From positions 202,889 to 266,888 of the forward strand of contig WEDG01000258.1 in the NCBI GenBank assembly GCA_017591395.1: DNA of 64,000 bases. The letters are read 5' to 3'. The notes under the pieces are model-generated. The model did not search any database, was not told the origin of the DNA, and saw nothing but the letters and a program-made list of their open reading frames with translations. Positions 1 to 13,800 of this stretch are shown in pieces (position 1 is the stretch's first letter; each line of letters begins with the position of its first letter). Made by a program: the position numbers and the translations under genes. Source of the stretch: Schistocephalus solidus (lineage: Eukaryota > Platyhelminthes > Cestoda > Diphyllobothriidea > Diphyllobothriidae).

Positions 1-339
1 TGATGCGGATTTCTCAAACGCTTGATGTATCCAATTATTTTTTCGGTCCAACCTTGACCAGCTTAGAGAAGTTGAATAAATTTAAGCCACCTACTGGCAA
101 CGTTGACTGCCCGGTAGAGAACACCTCGAGCCCCTCTTCGTCGATTAGAGTTACTTTCAGAAATGGCATCGTTTTTGATATTTATTCGAGGAATTTCTGC
201 GGTCAAACGTAATTTCCGGCTTCCTGGAAGGTGACAACTAGTACCTGGTCTCTGAGTGAAAAGCAGCCAATATTTGCGATTGTCCGTGCTCTCAAAAGAA
301 ACACTTGTCTCAGGAGAAGACGCATGTATTTAGCCTTAG

Positions 340-858
340 GTGCCACTTTTACTGATGTTCGTGAAACTTTTCCTTTGCTGTGAAAGCTATTCTGCCTGTT
401 TCTTACATTTGTTTTTACCGACCGCACTTCCATATCTTTTTTCTCTAAAATCCTGCGAAGAGAGTTTAAACGCCGGCGAAACGTCTGCCGCACAAAATAC
501 ACGCCTTGCAGAACTACGAAGGGAATTATCGAACGTGGTTTGTGAACTGGAATCAGATTTACTAAAACACCAATTAGAAGAACATAATATTTACATATCA
601 TTCAAGCATTATGGTATTCTTAAGGCAAAGACAACCCTCAATGCTCTACGTGCAAAATGGGACCATATCGATTTCCAACTGAACAGTCGCGATAAATCAT
701 TCACCTCAGCAAGAACATACTCAGTCTTTCAGATTTCCCCTGATCATAAATGCAGCTGGCTGCTGCTTAAAACTGACGCCCAGGTTCAAGATCAGCAGCG
801 GGAGGTGGGTCTCCTGACAAAAGATGGACTGGATCTCTGCAGGAAGGCCAATGAATGA
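340..858 (+). CDS. Possible exon remnant, spectrin-repeat-like coiled coil
   Basis: An open stretch of 172 codons. From about residue 35 it becomes charged and helical, with runs such as RLAELRRELSNVVCELESD and LNALRAKWDHIDFQLNSRD. The last run resembles the helix-C region of a spectrin repeat, where a conserved Trp follows an L-x-x-L-R pattern. The first 35 residues are hydrophobic and probably intronic. A good donor-like site (GAG|GTGGGT) lies at 804/805, and acceptor-like CAG/AAG sites lie near 463 and 730, but no complete exon can be fixed. The opposite strand also carries a 132-codon open frame (203-601) with no recognisable pattern. It could be one exon of a large spectrin-repeat cytoskeletal protein, a pseudogene fragment, or chance. 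The family assignment is inference from residue pattern only. Confidence 0.25.
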   Translation: MPLLLMFVKLFLCCESYSACFLHLFLPTALPYLFSLKSCEESLNAGETSAAQNTRLAELRRELSNVVCELESDLLKHQLEEHNIYISFKHYGILKAKTTLNALRAKWDHIDFQLNSRDKSFTSARTYSVFQISPDHKCSWLLLKTDAQVQDQQREVGLLTKDGLDLCRKANE

Positions 859-3800
859 CTAATGATGCAGGACAGAGGCATTGAGCGGCAGGGGCTTTCA
901 CTAGTCACATGCTATAAGACGCTACACAGACTGGTCAGACCGATTCTGCACTGCAGTACAGTGAAGCTATTCGACTTAACAGCAAGTCCACCTATAAGTC
1001 GTGGTTACTCTCAGAAAAGGTGGTAGATGGGGCGTCTTAGAATGCTTCTGCATGCCATACCGACCTATACACTGACTACGAGCCTCTGATCATGGAGAAC
1101 ATTCGGTTGGAATAACTTCTTGTTCGAACCAGCACCACCATCTCTGATGTCTCAGACCATGCTCAATGAGCTCTGAATGAGTTTGGGGCACCACAAGAGC
1201 AAGAAAGTCTTCCTCATTGAAGTTTTTCACTGTCTTTCCCTCTATTTTATTATTTTGACCCTTCCCGTTTTTGAAATTTTAATGTTCTTTTTTCATAATT
1301 TTACACCATTATAATTTGTTTTTTTGTTTGTTGTGAATAATGCTCCTTGCTCTGGGTAAGTTACTTGATTTTATTTTACTGTCAGTATTTAACAATCAGT
1401 TCAGTTTCTTGAAACATTTAGCATCTGTGGCAACTGAAATTCGAAATGCTTCTCCGAGCCCTGCACTGCTTTTCTGAGAAGGAACCTTAAAAAGTTACTT
1501 AGTGGTCACTTAGCTCGTCAAAAAAGCTGCCTAAGGCTCCATCCAAGGTCTTTTTCCCCCAATAACTCATGGAAACCAGTCACAACATTTGATTCGTCCG
1601 CAAACGAAATATTAAGCGGACCCTTTTGGGTTTTGCTCCATAAATTCCCTCATAAAAAGATACCATGTGAACGGTCGTTGTGATATTAAATGGAAGGTAC
1701 AGCGGACTGTTCTTTAAGTTTGAATGGTGCAAATTTATCAGTTTAGCGTTTGTAGTTTTTGTTTGCGATCTTTACTTAACTCTCACAAATTGGCCCTCTG
1801 CGATCAGCATTTGGTTGTAAGTGGATACTGACCGAAGCCAAAGGAAAGGAACACTGATTATCAAACACAAACAAACAAAGGACTACGCGATTCTACGAGC
1901 AGGGTTTATTTTTGAAGATATGCTCTCGTGTGCCGAACGACAGGCCAGGAACCACACACACGATCCCACGTTTATAACCCTTTCGGAAGGGACCACAACA
2001 GTTCGTGCGCTCTGGATTCATCTTAAGTAGGAGACCTAATTAGCTCTTAGTTATTGGCACAGGCTTTGGAGATTAGTGCACCCTGGGGTTGGAATCAACA
2101 TAAGCACCCTAATTAGGGCAACAGATTGCGGTCCTCCAAAAACCAATTTCTTTACAGCCTCGTTATCTTAAACCAGTTGAAGAAACATCAAGTCTTCAGA
2201 GAGTTTTGGTTCCATTTTTCTGGGTATATATTTTATGCCTGAGTGCACAGAGATCCTTGACATAACTTCTTTCTATGACATTATTTATATTCAATAATCA
2301 TAAAATTTGCGCCCCAACCAGAATAACTTTAAAAGTAGCGTACGACAACATTTGGACTAAGTTAAATTTTGTGCGTCAGCCCTGGTAGGTAGCATAAAAT
2401 TTGGAAGTCTTGGCACACGTGCGTCTCGTATAGGTGCAGTATTATCCTTCTTCAGTCTATTCAAGCCCCGTGCAAGTCGTCGTATTTGACCACAAGATTT
2501 AATTAAAGATGCACGCTGTGCCTTTTATCCTTGAGAAGGTTTGCTGTTTGAGTGGCTGCTTCCTTCTCCCAGCGGTCCACGTTCCTCACAGTCAACATAC
2601 TAACAGAGAACTCTTATTTCCTTATTGCAGTGTTCAGACTTTTTATGTTTCTGCCATCGCTGTGATAGCCATCTCCATATCGTCCAATAGCCCACTATTA
2701 TGTACTTCAAAATTAGGTCTTGTTGAGGGTCTAGCCGAGTAAATTATAACTCATTCCCACCCATAAGTGCTGTGGCGACCAATGCAGCGCTGCTAGTTAG
2801 TTACTTCTGTCTCCCTGAAGGGATACTGCGGCCCTGGATTTTATTGCTGCAGTCAACAAATAGATTTTACGAGCTTTTATTGAAAATTTAGGAGAAATAT
2901 TGAGTCACAGTCAAACAGGGTCACTAGTCACAAGAGTCCCTTGAGTTATTGCGATGTCTGCCTTTTGTCGGTCATATGACCGGGAGCACTGGGTCATTCG
3001 TTGCTACGAGAAACTCCCTGCTTCAGCCTATTACTAAAACACATTTTTGACGCGCGGACCTATATATTTCCATTTCTAATTGTTGGCTTTATTTAACAAA
3101 TGTATCCGTGACTGCCACAGAAGTAAGGCGGATCAGACATAAAAAATAGTGATTGTCTCACTGACCCTTCGCTGAAGAGCTCATTGGTGGTTCCGATGGT
3201 TGCTATGCGGCATTCGGTTTGTCGGTTTAAAGTGTGCCCACCTGAGTGCTAGAGAGAAAATACGTCCTGATTTAATGTGTGCCGGCGTGCACGTGGATCT
3301 TCTGGTTAGACCTAGTAAGCTGTTTAACGCCCTTACCCAGTGGCTTTTTCACACGGTGGCTATCCGGTCATTTCACAATCAGCATTCTAGCACCCTCGTG
3401 GCAGAAAGCCTGAGATGAGTTGACCCGAGTTCGGTTCACATGCCATCTTGTGCCGCACTTAAACCATGAGCTCGATGAAATTCAGCCAGATGTGACATTT
3501 TTGGACTTGAGAGTGGCTTAAGTCTCAATTAGCTCTACCAGCCCTAGCCTTTGGGGAACAAGTTTGTGTGTACGAATCAAGAAAATATGTTCCAGCTTAA
3601 GTTGTTGCTAAAATCCTCACCCCTTCATAAATCTTCAATTTAGTAGATATTGGCATTGGTAGGATTTCTAAAACTAGAGTTCACTGCTTCGGGATATGTC
3701 TGAAAATCAAAACTCGGCGTGTGACTTTTCTGTTGTCACACAAGTAAACGTAAACCTGTTAAGATACATTTTTATGAAGTTGTGATTAGCTAAAATGCTG

Positions 3801-6640
3801 ATTATAACAAAAGTTTAATTTTATCAGACCTAATGTACGAAAAGCAGGAAATTGAAAGGATTAAGTATGACGCTGTTATTGTCCCAAAGCCACTCTCTGC
3901 GGGGCAAACGCAAGCAAGTATCCGCTTTTATAAAACAACCGTCAGTAGAGCCAGTTCTACCGTCGAATTCGACGTCCACCGTGTGCTTCACAGAGTGGAC
4001 ACAGCCTCGGTGACTTGTGCCTGAAGTTGTTTGTGGTGAAGTAGAATTTCGGAAAACATTTGCCACACACTCTTCCCTCACTCAATTTACTCCGATTGCA
4101 AAACAAGTTCGAGAGGATTGGAGGTATGTGCGGCGCTGTGGGTGACAAGGCTAAACACATCATCTACGCGTACAACACACGATCTGGTTCCCCAGTACAT
4201 GTACAAGACCAATGTTAGGACGCTTGAAATCTCGCATTCACGAGAATTCCGTAAATATCACATCAATGTTTTAAGTCCTCTAATCACTCCAAAACACTCC
4301 CATGGAACTGAGTTATCCTGTCAGTTTCGCAACCTTCAAAGCCACGGCACTAAGCGCGTCGTGACAAATTCAAATGTGCTAGCTTTATTACAGTGCGGAA
4401 TGCAATAATTTCCCGTAAGGATGGATCCCCAAGAGCCATAATCCACCCTAAGTAGTACGTTTTAACCCTCGCCTCACGGAAGTACTACCATCCAACCTGT
4501 GATCTGACAGAAAACCTTAAACTGCTAGATCTTCCTTCCTTAGCCTAGGCACATGTCCTAGTCAAAGACACAACTAATGGATGTTCCCGCCCCCAGGCGA
4601 TAACCTCTGTTAGAGCCACCAGAATGAGGTCAGCAAGCGCGCAAGAGATATAGCCTTCTGTGACTAAGGCGAATGCAGACAGCTGCTTCACAGCTATTAA
4701 TGATCAATAGCGTGCATTCTGTGGTTGGACGGCTTAATGAGTTGACCTCGCGCTGCGCTTGGTAGCTCTATTCAGACAGCAAAGGTATCATTGGAAGAAA
4801 GAGAGAAGGTGCGTTGCTGATCAGCGAGGACCATGAAACAACCCTGAGAGACAGTCTTTGTTGGATCAAACGATTTCCTCTTTGTGAAATCCTGAATAGT
4901 GCTACATCTGGCTTCGTTCATGAGTTTAGGAAGGTCGGGTTGGGGAAACCAGGCAAAAGAAAGGGCATTGAGTATGCCACTGATTTGAGGCACCGTTTAT
5001 AAGTTGAAACCATAATGTTTGTTCCTTCGAATCCCTCAGACAAGGCATTTGATGTGCATCCTTTCGAAGCACTAGCTTATTTCGTTTAATTTATGCAGAT
5101 TTTCAGCAGTGCATCACCTTTTATTGCCTTCATCGCTAAAAGCAGTCCAGGCGTAACATTTTTGAGGAACTTCCGAACTTCCTTAAATCCAACGAGTTTA
5201 AATAGCGTGGAATCAGCTCCGGAAATATTGATGGCCATTTTCGGAGGACGCGCACACTCATAAATGACAAGAGCCCGGGAAGTTGAGCTGCGTCTGCAAT
5301 AGGCATTTCATTTAATTAGACACAAATCCCTGGTCTGGAAGCACTTTATAATAAAAGCGAAAGCGTGGCGTACGCCCCGTCAGAATATTATCTCTTTGAG
5401 GATTCAAATACCGAGAAGTGGAGTGATTTTTACGGGAAGGAGTCATATGTGGAAGTGTCTACAAATATTTCTAATGTGGCCGATTTTACAGCAAGCGTCC
5501 AAACTCCAGGGTCGTTGTAGTTTAAAGAGCTGTGCATCGATAATACATTGATATACGGGTTGGACGTTCTTTTCTCATTTTAATTGGTTCAGTTAACTGC
5601 GTCTTAGATAATTTATTAGCGCATTAAATTATTTGGCGGCATTGTGAAGCTTACGATTCTTTGATGCCATGCTTTAAAACGACTCTTAGCTTGTGACCAG
5701 GAAATTTTTCCTTTGATTTAATTTCAAACGATTGCCGATGGATGGTTACCCCACCCCAATTTGCTTCCGGTCACCTGGGCTGTTGTGTCAGCGGACTGTT
5801 TTCTGCACTTTGTTATAAAGTACCCCTGGGAGAAGGTTCGCCTCCTCTAATCCTTAGAAAAGAAGATGATATGGCGCTTGTGATGCAGATTTACACCTCG
5901 CCCCAACTGACCAAGTAGACAAAGATTTAAACCTACGTGCCGCCGCAGATTAGAGGACTGGCTACTGGGCGTAGACTGTTGTGCGAAAAATAGTGACTAC
6001 TAGCGACTTATATATAACGAATTAACACCCTAAACTATATCTACCAGTGTGGCTACGAAGAACGGGAAAAGACCCGTAGTTATATAAAATCCAAAGACAG
6101 TCAAAAATGCAAACTTCCAACGACCTATGATGTGGAGGATGAAATTCAGCGTTGTCCGTCAGGTGAAAGTAAACAGCACAGTCAAGTACAAGGGATGAAT
6201 TTGTTAAGGAGAAGTTAGTCTGACACTTCGGCATGGGTTTGCCACAGGCTGCAGGGGGCTTAATCTGAGATGTACGGTCACACCGTTAATATAAATCCCC
6301 ACAGTAGGCCTCTGCACGTTGATGGGTTTATGGTACCATCAAACTCCGTTCATACTTGTTTGTTGATGGTCTTAGATCCACATGCCCACAGCACCAATGC
6401 TTGATTGATGACAGCCATAAAGTAATCCGACATCGATCCAGTAAAGCAGGCAAATTAAAACTTGTTGAATAAAGAGAGCTGAAGCAAACGGACCCAAATT
6501 TACCCGATGTGGCAGCAGTAAAAACTGAAGGAGATGCGAACTGATTGGCTGACTCCCAAATGAGAAAACCCAGTATAAAGTGACTTTCAGCCAAATGACA
6601 GGTCACGTTCCACCAACCAACGGACCTCGGCCATAACTCA
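859..6640. other. Non-coding interval, nothing assignable
   Basis: AT-rich DNA with short, non-overlapping open frames (none above about 100 codons) and no domain, tRNA or repeat structure that I can name. A stretch at 5340-5517 is open for about 60 codons without a start, but it has no supporting motif. It is probably intergenic or intronic. Confidence 0.5.
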
Positions 6641-6649
6641 ACTTAGAAG

Positions 6650-7041
6650 ATATAATCTTGTCACCGGAGAATCTGTGACTTCTGGAGTTTTGCGAAGTGC
6701 ACCCCAGTGGTGTCCTGCATTACCAGTATGCAAGCTGCAGATTGTCAGAAGTGGCAAACAAGACAAGCCCTGGTCATCTACGGAAGATGATTAAGGAAGG
6801 TGGAACATAGGTCCGGTGGAAAAAACTGCGGGCGCACAGTAAATTCCAATAAAAGTATACGGACACAATGTCTCTCGAATTCCAAGCAGATTTATCGCCT
6901 AGTTTAAGAAATTGTGGAGACACCTACCAATGCTACGAAGCCTCGAGGACATCCTAATTACGCACCTTTATGTAAAAGGGGCTGTCAGATCTGTGACACA
7001 TAGCACAGACTCCTCCTCATTAGCACTGCAATAGAAATACC

Positions 7042-7080
<39 letters not shown>

Positions 7081-7081
7081 G
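6650..7081 (+). mobile_element. Possible 3' end of a non-LTR element with (TTA)n tail
   Basis: The plus strand at about 6679-6720 reads VTSGVLRSAPQWCPA, which recalls the TSGVPQG motif of CR1/RTE-type reverse transcriptases. The segment ends in a pure (TTA)n run, a usual form of 3' microsatellite tail for such elements. Frames in between are full of stops. The call depends on one short motif plus the tail, so an unrelated SINE with the same tail is equally possible. Confidence 0.25.
7042..7081. repeat. (TTA)n microsatellite
   Basis: About 13 uninterrupted TTA/ATT units. It either ends the element to its left or is a simple repeat that arose independently. Confidence 0.95.
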
Positions 7082-7139
7082 ATATGAATTCCCAGCTGAG
7101 AGAAGAACCCCTTGCGAAAGAGCAGTATGGGTCGCAAAA

Positions 7140-7850
7140 AAACCGATTAATCAAGGCTATAATCGTAATTCGAATTCAAGTGTCAGAAATTGCGTACCAG
7201 CCAATACAGCGGCCTTTTAAGCCTACCAAAAGCCTTGGACACAGTGAGCCATGGTGACTGGGGTGATATTCAGAGGTCCAGAACGAGTTAACTCGTATGG
7301 TTAGAAGTCTCCTATTAGGGCACGATGGCACGCATCAGACAAAACGAGTCAGTTTTGGAAGGTTTCCTGTTGACGCATAGGTTAAATCAGTGTCCTATAC
7401 TCGGTTGCAATCTTCCAGTCTTATGTTTTCCGGCAAGAAGATTAACGCGTACTGCAGCGAGGAGTCTGAAAGTAGTTCAAACTACTGAAATGATTTGCAA
7501 TGGCTCAGCATCTGAGTTAAGCATACTGAAGCTAAGCCAGCGAAGCCCAATATCCACGACCTTTTTCCCACTGAAGTCGGCGCGTTGGCCATCACAGCCG
7601 AAGCGTACATACAGCAGGACATGAACCTCTGCATCCGATTGCTCAAGCTTTGTGCTATGCATTGGAAAGGAAAGGAAAGTGCTCCAAAGCTTGCGGGTGC
7701 CAATCGTGGAATTCAAAGAAGTGTTTGTGAGTGTCGATGCCTCAAAAATGCCCCATCAGGAAGCCTCTTAACGGCGGCAAAATTGCAACCTGTATTTCCG
7801 AAACCAGCCAGAACTTCAACAGGCTTCAATGCAGTCTAGAATCGCTACAG
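7140..7850 (+). mobile_element. Degraded RT fragment of the zinc-finger-tailed non-LTR family (copy D)
   Basis: Two stretches match the reverse transcriptase of the family seen better preserved at 46.8-48.9 kb. LPKALDTVSHGDWGDIQ (about 7222-7272) is the motif-A region (TKAFDTVN in the family). MARIRQNESVLEGF, followed by T and Q-C (about 7325-7395), aligns with the segment leading to the VKQGC motif, which in copy B reads MTARVTANDTVSEAF. Further right, QQDMNLCIRLL (about 7610-7645) may correspond to the residues after the FADD box. The frame changes several times and there are in-frame stops, so this is a dead, ancient copy. The APE and zinc-finger parts were not found here. Confidence 0.55.
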
Positions 7851-10800
7851 CCTTCTTAACACCCATGGGGCTGGAAGGACAAAACGCTATCGCTTAAGCT
7901 TGTTAAGGACGAAAGCATTATACCTCATGCCATAAGGCTGATATCTTGTGCCTTAAATATTGTAATCCTCTAAAAACGAAAAAGGTAAACTGTTACTACG
8001 ATGATATCAAAGACCAGAATTCCCTATTTTGTGCAATAGGTGTTCGTTCAGCACGTCTACGCCAAGCTGAGCCTCTTTCTCCATAGTAGACTGAAACTCT
8101 TCGTAGATTGGAAGATGTAAGAGATCCGTGATGACTCACAACGCAAGCACCTAGACTGCCCACCAAGTATCCGCCAATGAGCCAAAGCAGCGAACAAAAA
8201 ATTGATCAGCCACAGCACGCCACTTCCGGTTTTGTTTTGTTATTTGCAGTCAACGCCTTGAAAATGGCGATCCGACCAAGCTCTCCAAAACATCAGTATG
8301 CAAATAAAATCTTTCCGGTGAGCCCGCCTTATTTCTCAAATCTTTTGAAAGGTGGGAGATGGGCGATTCCCCATACAGTTCGTCTCTCCTCAGTGACTTT
8401 CCACGTGTCTTGTAATTCAGGAGTATGTTACTTCATTCCATATTCGCTGATCTAGGGTTGACTAAGCATACAGACTTAGTTAACTGGCGGCTTTAACTTA
8501 AGTGCCATCGTTCTTCAGAGTTTCTTATTTAGGATTTTCCACTATACATTTTGGTAATTGGTCGACAGTCCATCTGAAGCGTCTATATATTTCTTCCCAT
8601 TGATCTTGGAATAAAATGACGCAATAAAAGTATTTGAAAGAAATACATTTTTCGGAAAATTTAAAAAAACCTTATTTCGTAAAATTTTAACGCTAGTTCC
8701 TCAGGCCCTCGTCGGACGCGCAGCAAATGGACAAAACAATAAAAATGTTAAACGTGCCTGAAAAACCGATATTGCGTAGTCATTTTTGCGAAGATAATGA
8801 TCCCGGGGTGAGAAGCAGAGACGGGGCAGTTAGTCACCAGAGCAGATTTACTGTGTTGCTGGCGTTTCGGAGAGCTTGCAGTTCAAAGCATTTAATGCCG
8901 AAAAGCGACTTGAACTTTGAATGACTGATCGAGCTAGTTGGCCTTGAACTGTTCCGATTTTTCTTTTCTTTCGCTGCCTCAGCATTTTGGCAGGTATTTG
9001 GGGTTTCAACGACCGCTTTCGTAACTCGTCGTCACATCGAAGGGCAGGTTACGCAGTGTAATTGCAGAGCTTTTTGGGAATACATCTCTTTCCACCGGCG
9101 ACAGTCGAAAATACATAGATTGACAACACAACTTATTGAAACCGAAGTCAGCTGATTAACCGCAAGAACATGTCAAAAATAATAAACTGCGTGCCAACTA
9201 CAGATCCATCGAAGTATTACCGAGTAGTTTGCAGTATCCAGGGTGACGAAGTACATATATTACAATGCTGACCACCTACTTTGTGTCTGAAGAGTTGATG
9301 TCAAAACCAGATACCATTAGGCCTTAGTTACCCACAAGACTCCTCCACCTATCGAAAACGGATATTTGGTTTGAGTTCCCTTATTGCAGCACGTTCGACC
9401 TTAGACAGCACTTCGTGCGGCCTCTGAGCCAAGAAGAAAGAAGACACTTGGTTCGGATAAGGCCCTTAGTCTCTTCAGTCGCTTCAGTTCTCCATCAGAC
9501 CGATATATGGTTTCCTTTTAAGAGTTTTCACGGATTCCCTCCCAAAGACCTTTTGATACTTTGATCTTCGATCTTGAAGAGTTGGGTGTTCCTGACTGGA
9601 ACACAAACTCTGTACCCAGCTCTAGCATTACAGTGGGGGTGACGAGACACCCTTTACAGGTGACTGCAGCAGGCTTGTTGACAACTTCACCGAGAACGCC
9701 GACAAGCAACATTACTAACGCCGGGGTCAGCATACAGTCGAACACCAAGTGTTAAAACGCATCTCACACAGTTTACTAACTTAAAAGTATATTCAGGACA
9801 GTCGTTTGTCCGGAAAAACGTAAAGTAGCCAGATGGGAGCTAGAAATCAAGAACTTTCGGACAGCGAATGAGCATTTTCCATAATCTTTCAACCGTCTGA
9901 CAGTTTATATGGGGTATTTTGGACCACTTCGTTAGTTTAAAAGGGTAGCAATTAGAATATTTTCCTAAAGCGAAATGCATGCAAATTCTGAAACTCAAAA
10001 GCTCTATCAAGTGTGGGAGGAGCAGGAATTAAATGCAATTAGAAGAATAACTATACTAACTGCCAGCGTTTCAGACAAAAAGCTAACAATTCAAGTAGAA
10101 TTCGAAACTACATACTGACTTAGGTTTAACCTGAGAAAGGGCTACACATTTACTTCGGGTCTGTTAAAAAGAAATGTTGGCACACTATATTGAGTCTCTG
10201 GGCAAAACAAGAGTCCATTAACCCCACATTCTTTGAATTTAATAACTCTGAAACACCATCCAGGGCCACAGAAAGATAGAGTTTGCCATTATCTGGTGAC
10301 CTCACCAGAGTTACTGCCTGCCAGGGTGACAAGAATTAACACACTGGAAAGGTATCCGAAATACCCTGGAAGTAATTGGGAGATTGGGGAAATACTTGCC
10401 GATCCACTGTGAGCGTCGTCTGACGTAGCATATAGCCTGTGGGCTTGTGCGCATCGACTCGCGCGTTAGGTTGCTGCTGCTGACTCATACCGCAGGTGCA
10501 ACGGCTGGCTCAATGCCAGCATACAAATCAACTTTTGCCGATTAGCTCTCGCCGCCATTAATCACGAAATTGGGCGCGAGCGGTCTTTTGGTTGGTCTCT
10601 GAGTTACCTGTAAACACTCCTCTGCAGTATATTTTTTTCTGAAATCTGCCTCCGAAACCAATTATTTGGGTGTCTTGCGAATTTCAGCCACTTAATCAGG
10701 CAAAAGTTTTTTCAGAGTAAGTAAGCTTGTAGATCTGTAGTTAAAACCGAAGCAGTAACTTTAGAAGCCAGTCAGATATGGGAGATCGAGGCCAAGTGAC

Positions 10801-13800
10801 AGACACTGAAGACTGCACCGAGGACAACCAAATTCACCCGTGTACACGCTCTGCTAAATTTACTAGCAGCTGGCATTCAAGGTCGGAAATAGTTTAGTCA
10901 GACACCTTTACATTCCTCGAAGTGTACCCGCTCCAAGCATCCCCACCTCTGCCACTCCACATTAGTTAAGGAACTGCTCGTACCACCCAGTATGACGACA
11001 CTGCCCAATTACAGTCCATCCGCATCGGACACCTGCAGAGACACTGAGGATCTGAAGTCAACAGAACACAAAAGGCAGTCATCAACAGGGTCGACAGCAT
11101 ATACACCCGTCTCTGAACTTGGCCTTATTCGAAAGCTGCGCATTCATCGTGGGACAAATTGATGACCAGCAAGTGGAAGCTTAAACAACGGTCACGAAAT
11201 GGTCACTTTTTTCAGCAACTCATTTTACACTCATCGGTTAATGGGTGCCGGGCAAAAACGAAATCATCACCCGTCGCTAGGGAGTGTAGTTATCAGAGTT
11301 CACGCCAAAGGAGCTATCAGTCTTTTAAACAAACCCCACGGTTAGCGCAAGATATCCCATGTGCAGCAAGTGGAATTAATTAAGTGGAGACATCCAGCCA
11401 CATAAAAGGTCAACCATCCAAGTTGAATAATTGTGATTTGACGAGGATTGGTCACCGGCGTCAACTGGTTAACGCAATTAGATTAAGGAATCCAACGCTT
11501 TCGAGAAAACTGGCTCCCTGCAATTGCCGGCCACTTACGATCTTTGAATGTCTGTTCAGCCATGCGTGGGCGTCGTTATTATCAAAGAAAAGGGCAAACG
11601 TGGAAGCCAAAAATAATTTAGCGTTCACCTCCAAATTTAGCAGTAAATAGCATTTGAAAAGCGAAGAAAAAAAAAAAACCATCCATTCTGCAAAAATAGA
11701 ATTAATTCAGTAAGGTCAAAATACGTAGGTCAAAGTTACAGTGAGGACGCTAAAAGAAATTTGAAATGCGTTATCAACTCAGAAGGCAAATTCTGCCGGT
11801 AGATAAGTGGGACAATCCCTAAAACGGTCAACTCTCCACTAGATGATTTGTCAAACTGCATGACGTAATGCTACCACCAAGCAAGTAGTGATATTCTGTG
11901 TGAGTAAGATTCGAAACGCAAATGGGGTCAAATAGTATGGAATGGCCAGGTAATACCCGACACCAATCATGTTCTGTTTCCCATTTGGTGAGGCCTTACA
12001 TTATCCAAGAGATTTCGGGTTAGATTTGAGTCGTTTTTAAGATATTGATAGGCGTTCTTTGGAAGAAAATGTTCACACAATTGAACGTTGAGGAAATTTA
12101 TGGTATAAAAGATTAATTGCTTTCCGTAATTTCTTTACATTGTTAAGGAAGACTTATCAATCGAAATAGAGGACCGTTAGTCCCGATCATAACTACGCCG
12201 ATAGCATACTATTGGGGGGTTAATTGTGTAATTTGTTTGGCGGAATGGCTTAACTGTGCCTGTAATTTGGGTGCCAAAAATGGGTTTTTTCTGTTAAATT
12301 AAACCTTAATAAATGAGGTCATGCAGTCAATAAGACTGAAAAGGAGTTATACGTATGGCAGGTGTACATAAAAGTGCATCTTCTCAGGGCTATTTGGTGC
12401 TTCTCCCTCCGACCATTATTGTTCCAGTCCATTTAAAAAGTAGCTGTTTAAAGGGGAAAATGACTCAGACGGTCATGAAAACACACTGCATTAAGTAAAA
12501 CTTTCAGGAACTACCGATACCTAATGATGAGCATAGTCATCGAATTCGGTAAATGGTCAAGTTGACGAGTAAAGACGAGCACTATATGTAAAAACGTTTT
12601 CATAAACATCCGGAGCGATACCTTCAGTTACAATGATGTTTCCCACAGCACATAGACAGCCTTCTTCTACACGCTGATGAAGTTTAAAAAGAATTATAAT
12701 TTTATGAAACTCGCGACTATAATCAAATGTTTAGAACAACACCCAGTCTCTCCGTTGGCGGCCTGCGGATCATTTGGTTTATGAAAAACAGTCACTATCA
12801 CACTCTCATGGAAGCTATTTCCACATTGACCATATGAAAACCGCATGATACAGGGAAGAAAGTCGCAATATGGTTACAGCTCCATTCTGTGTTTATTACT
12901 TATATATACCAATCCGCGGAAGGTAACGTGAAAGTTTCTATTCCTGAAATACCAACGGATCAAAAATAAATTACATAAATTTTGTATCTAATATAATTTT
13001 CTTTATTATTTTCTTTTGGCTGCACTGTTATATTAAGTCCCAAATAAGTGAATTATGCTTCGAGAGTTTCAGGAATTTGTGTCTTTCGGTAAGTAAATTT
13101 ATTTTCTTGGATACCTAAACTGTAAGCCAAATAATGGCCTCTCTTGAATAAACATCACTTCCTTAAGTAAAAGACTTTGGAGGATAAATGGTGGGTGGTT
13201 TCTGTATTATAGCAACTTTAAAGCGATTTACAGAACATTTATTAATTTTCCTAACCTACTGCCAAGAAAAAACTAAAAATTTAGCTTTAAATAACGAGAA
13301 TGTTTTAGTGAATTCTTCACAATTTTTCTGCAGCCATGTTTTTAAGGTTCATGTACTTTATATAAAGTCATTAATCAGAACTTAATCGGTCTTGAGTTAC
13401 AGTAAATTCCCCTTTGCCCTTGTAGTGTGAAGCAGATGGAACAACGAAGGATGATCAGCATATTAATTTAATTGCTGCATAACGTTTGCGTTGGGTATGA
13501 TTTACTAGCAGAAGGATTCGGTTAGGCGGGCAGCACGCATGAAGAAGGCAGACTAAGAATACCTAATCTAGGGCGTCGCAAAACGTTTGTGTCCATAAGA
13601 GATGTGCGTGCACACAGCAGTGGCTAGTGCGGGCCATTTATGCAAGAATATATTTTTGACCATTCCTATCCATTCCAAGGCTTATAGGCGTACATATCCA
13701 TTCATGACCATTTTTAGTGAAAATAAGGGCAAAAGTTGGAATTTCGGACGTTCGGTGACGATTAAAAGCGGAATCTGTGTTAAGCTGAGAAGGTCGGTAT

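Noticed and set aside
5340..5520. Open stretch of about 60 codons as an exon
   Set aside because: Length is not improbable by chance and no splice sites or motif support it.
10380..10620. GC-richer patch as a transposon or exon
   Set aside because: No motif on either strand and no second copy in the window was found.
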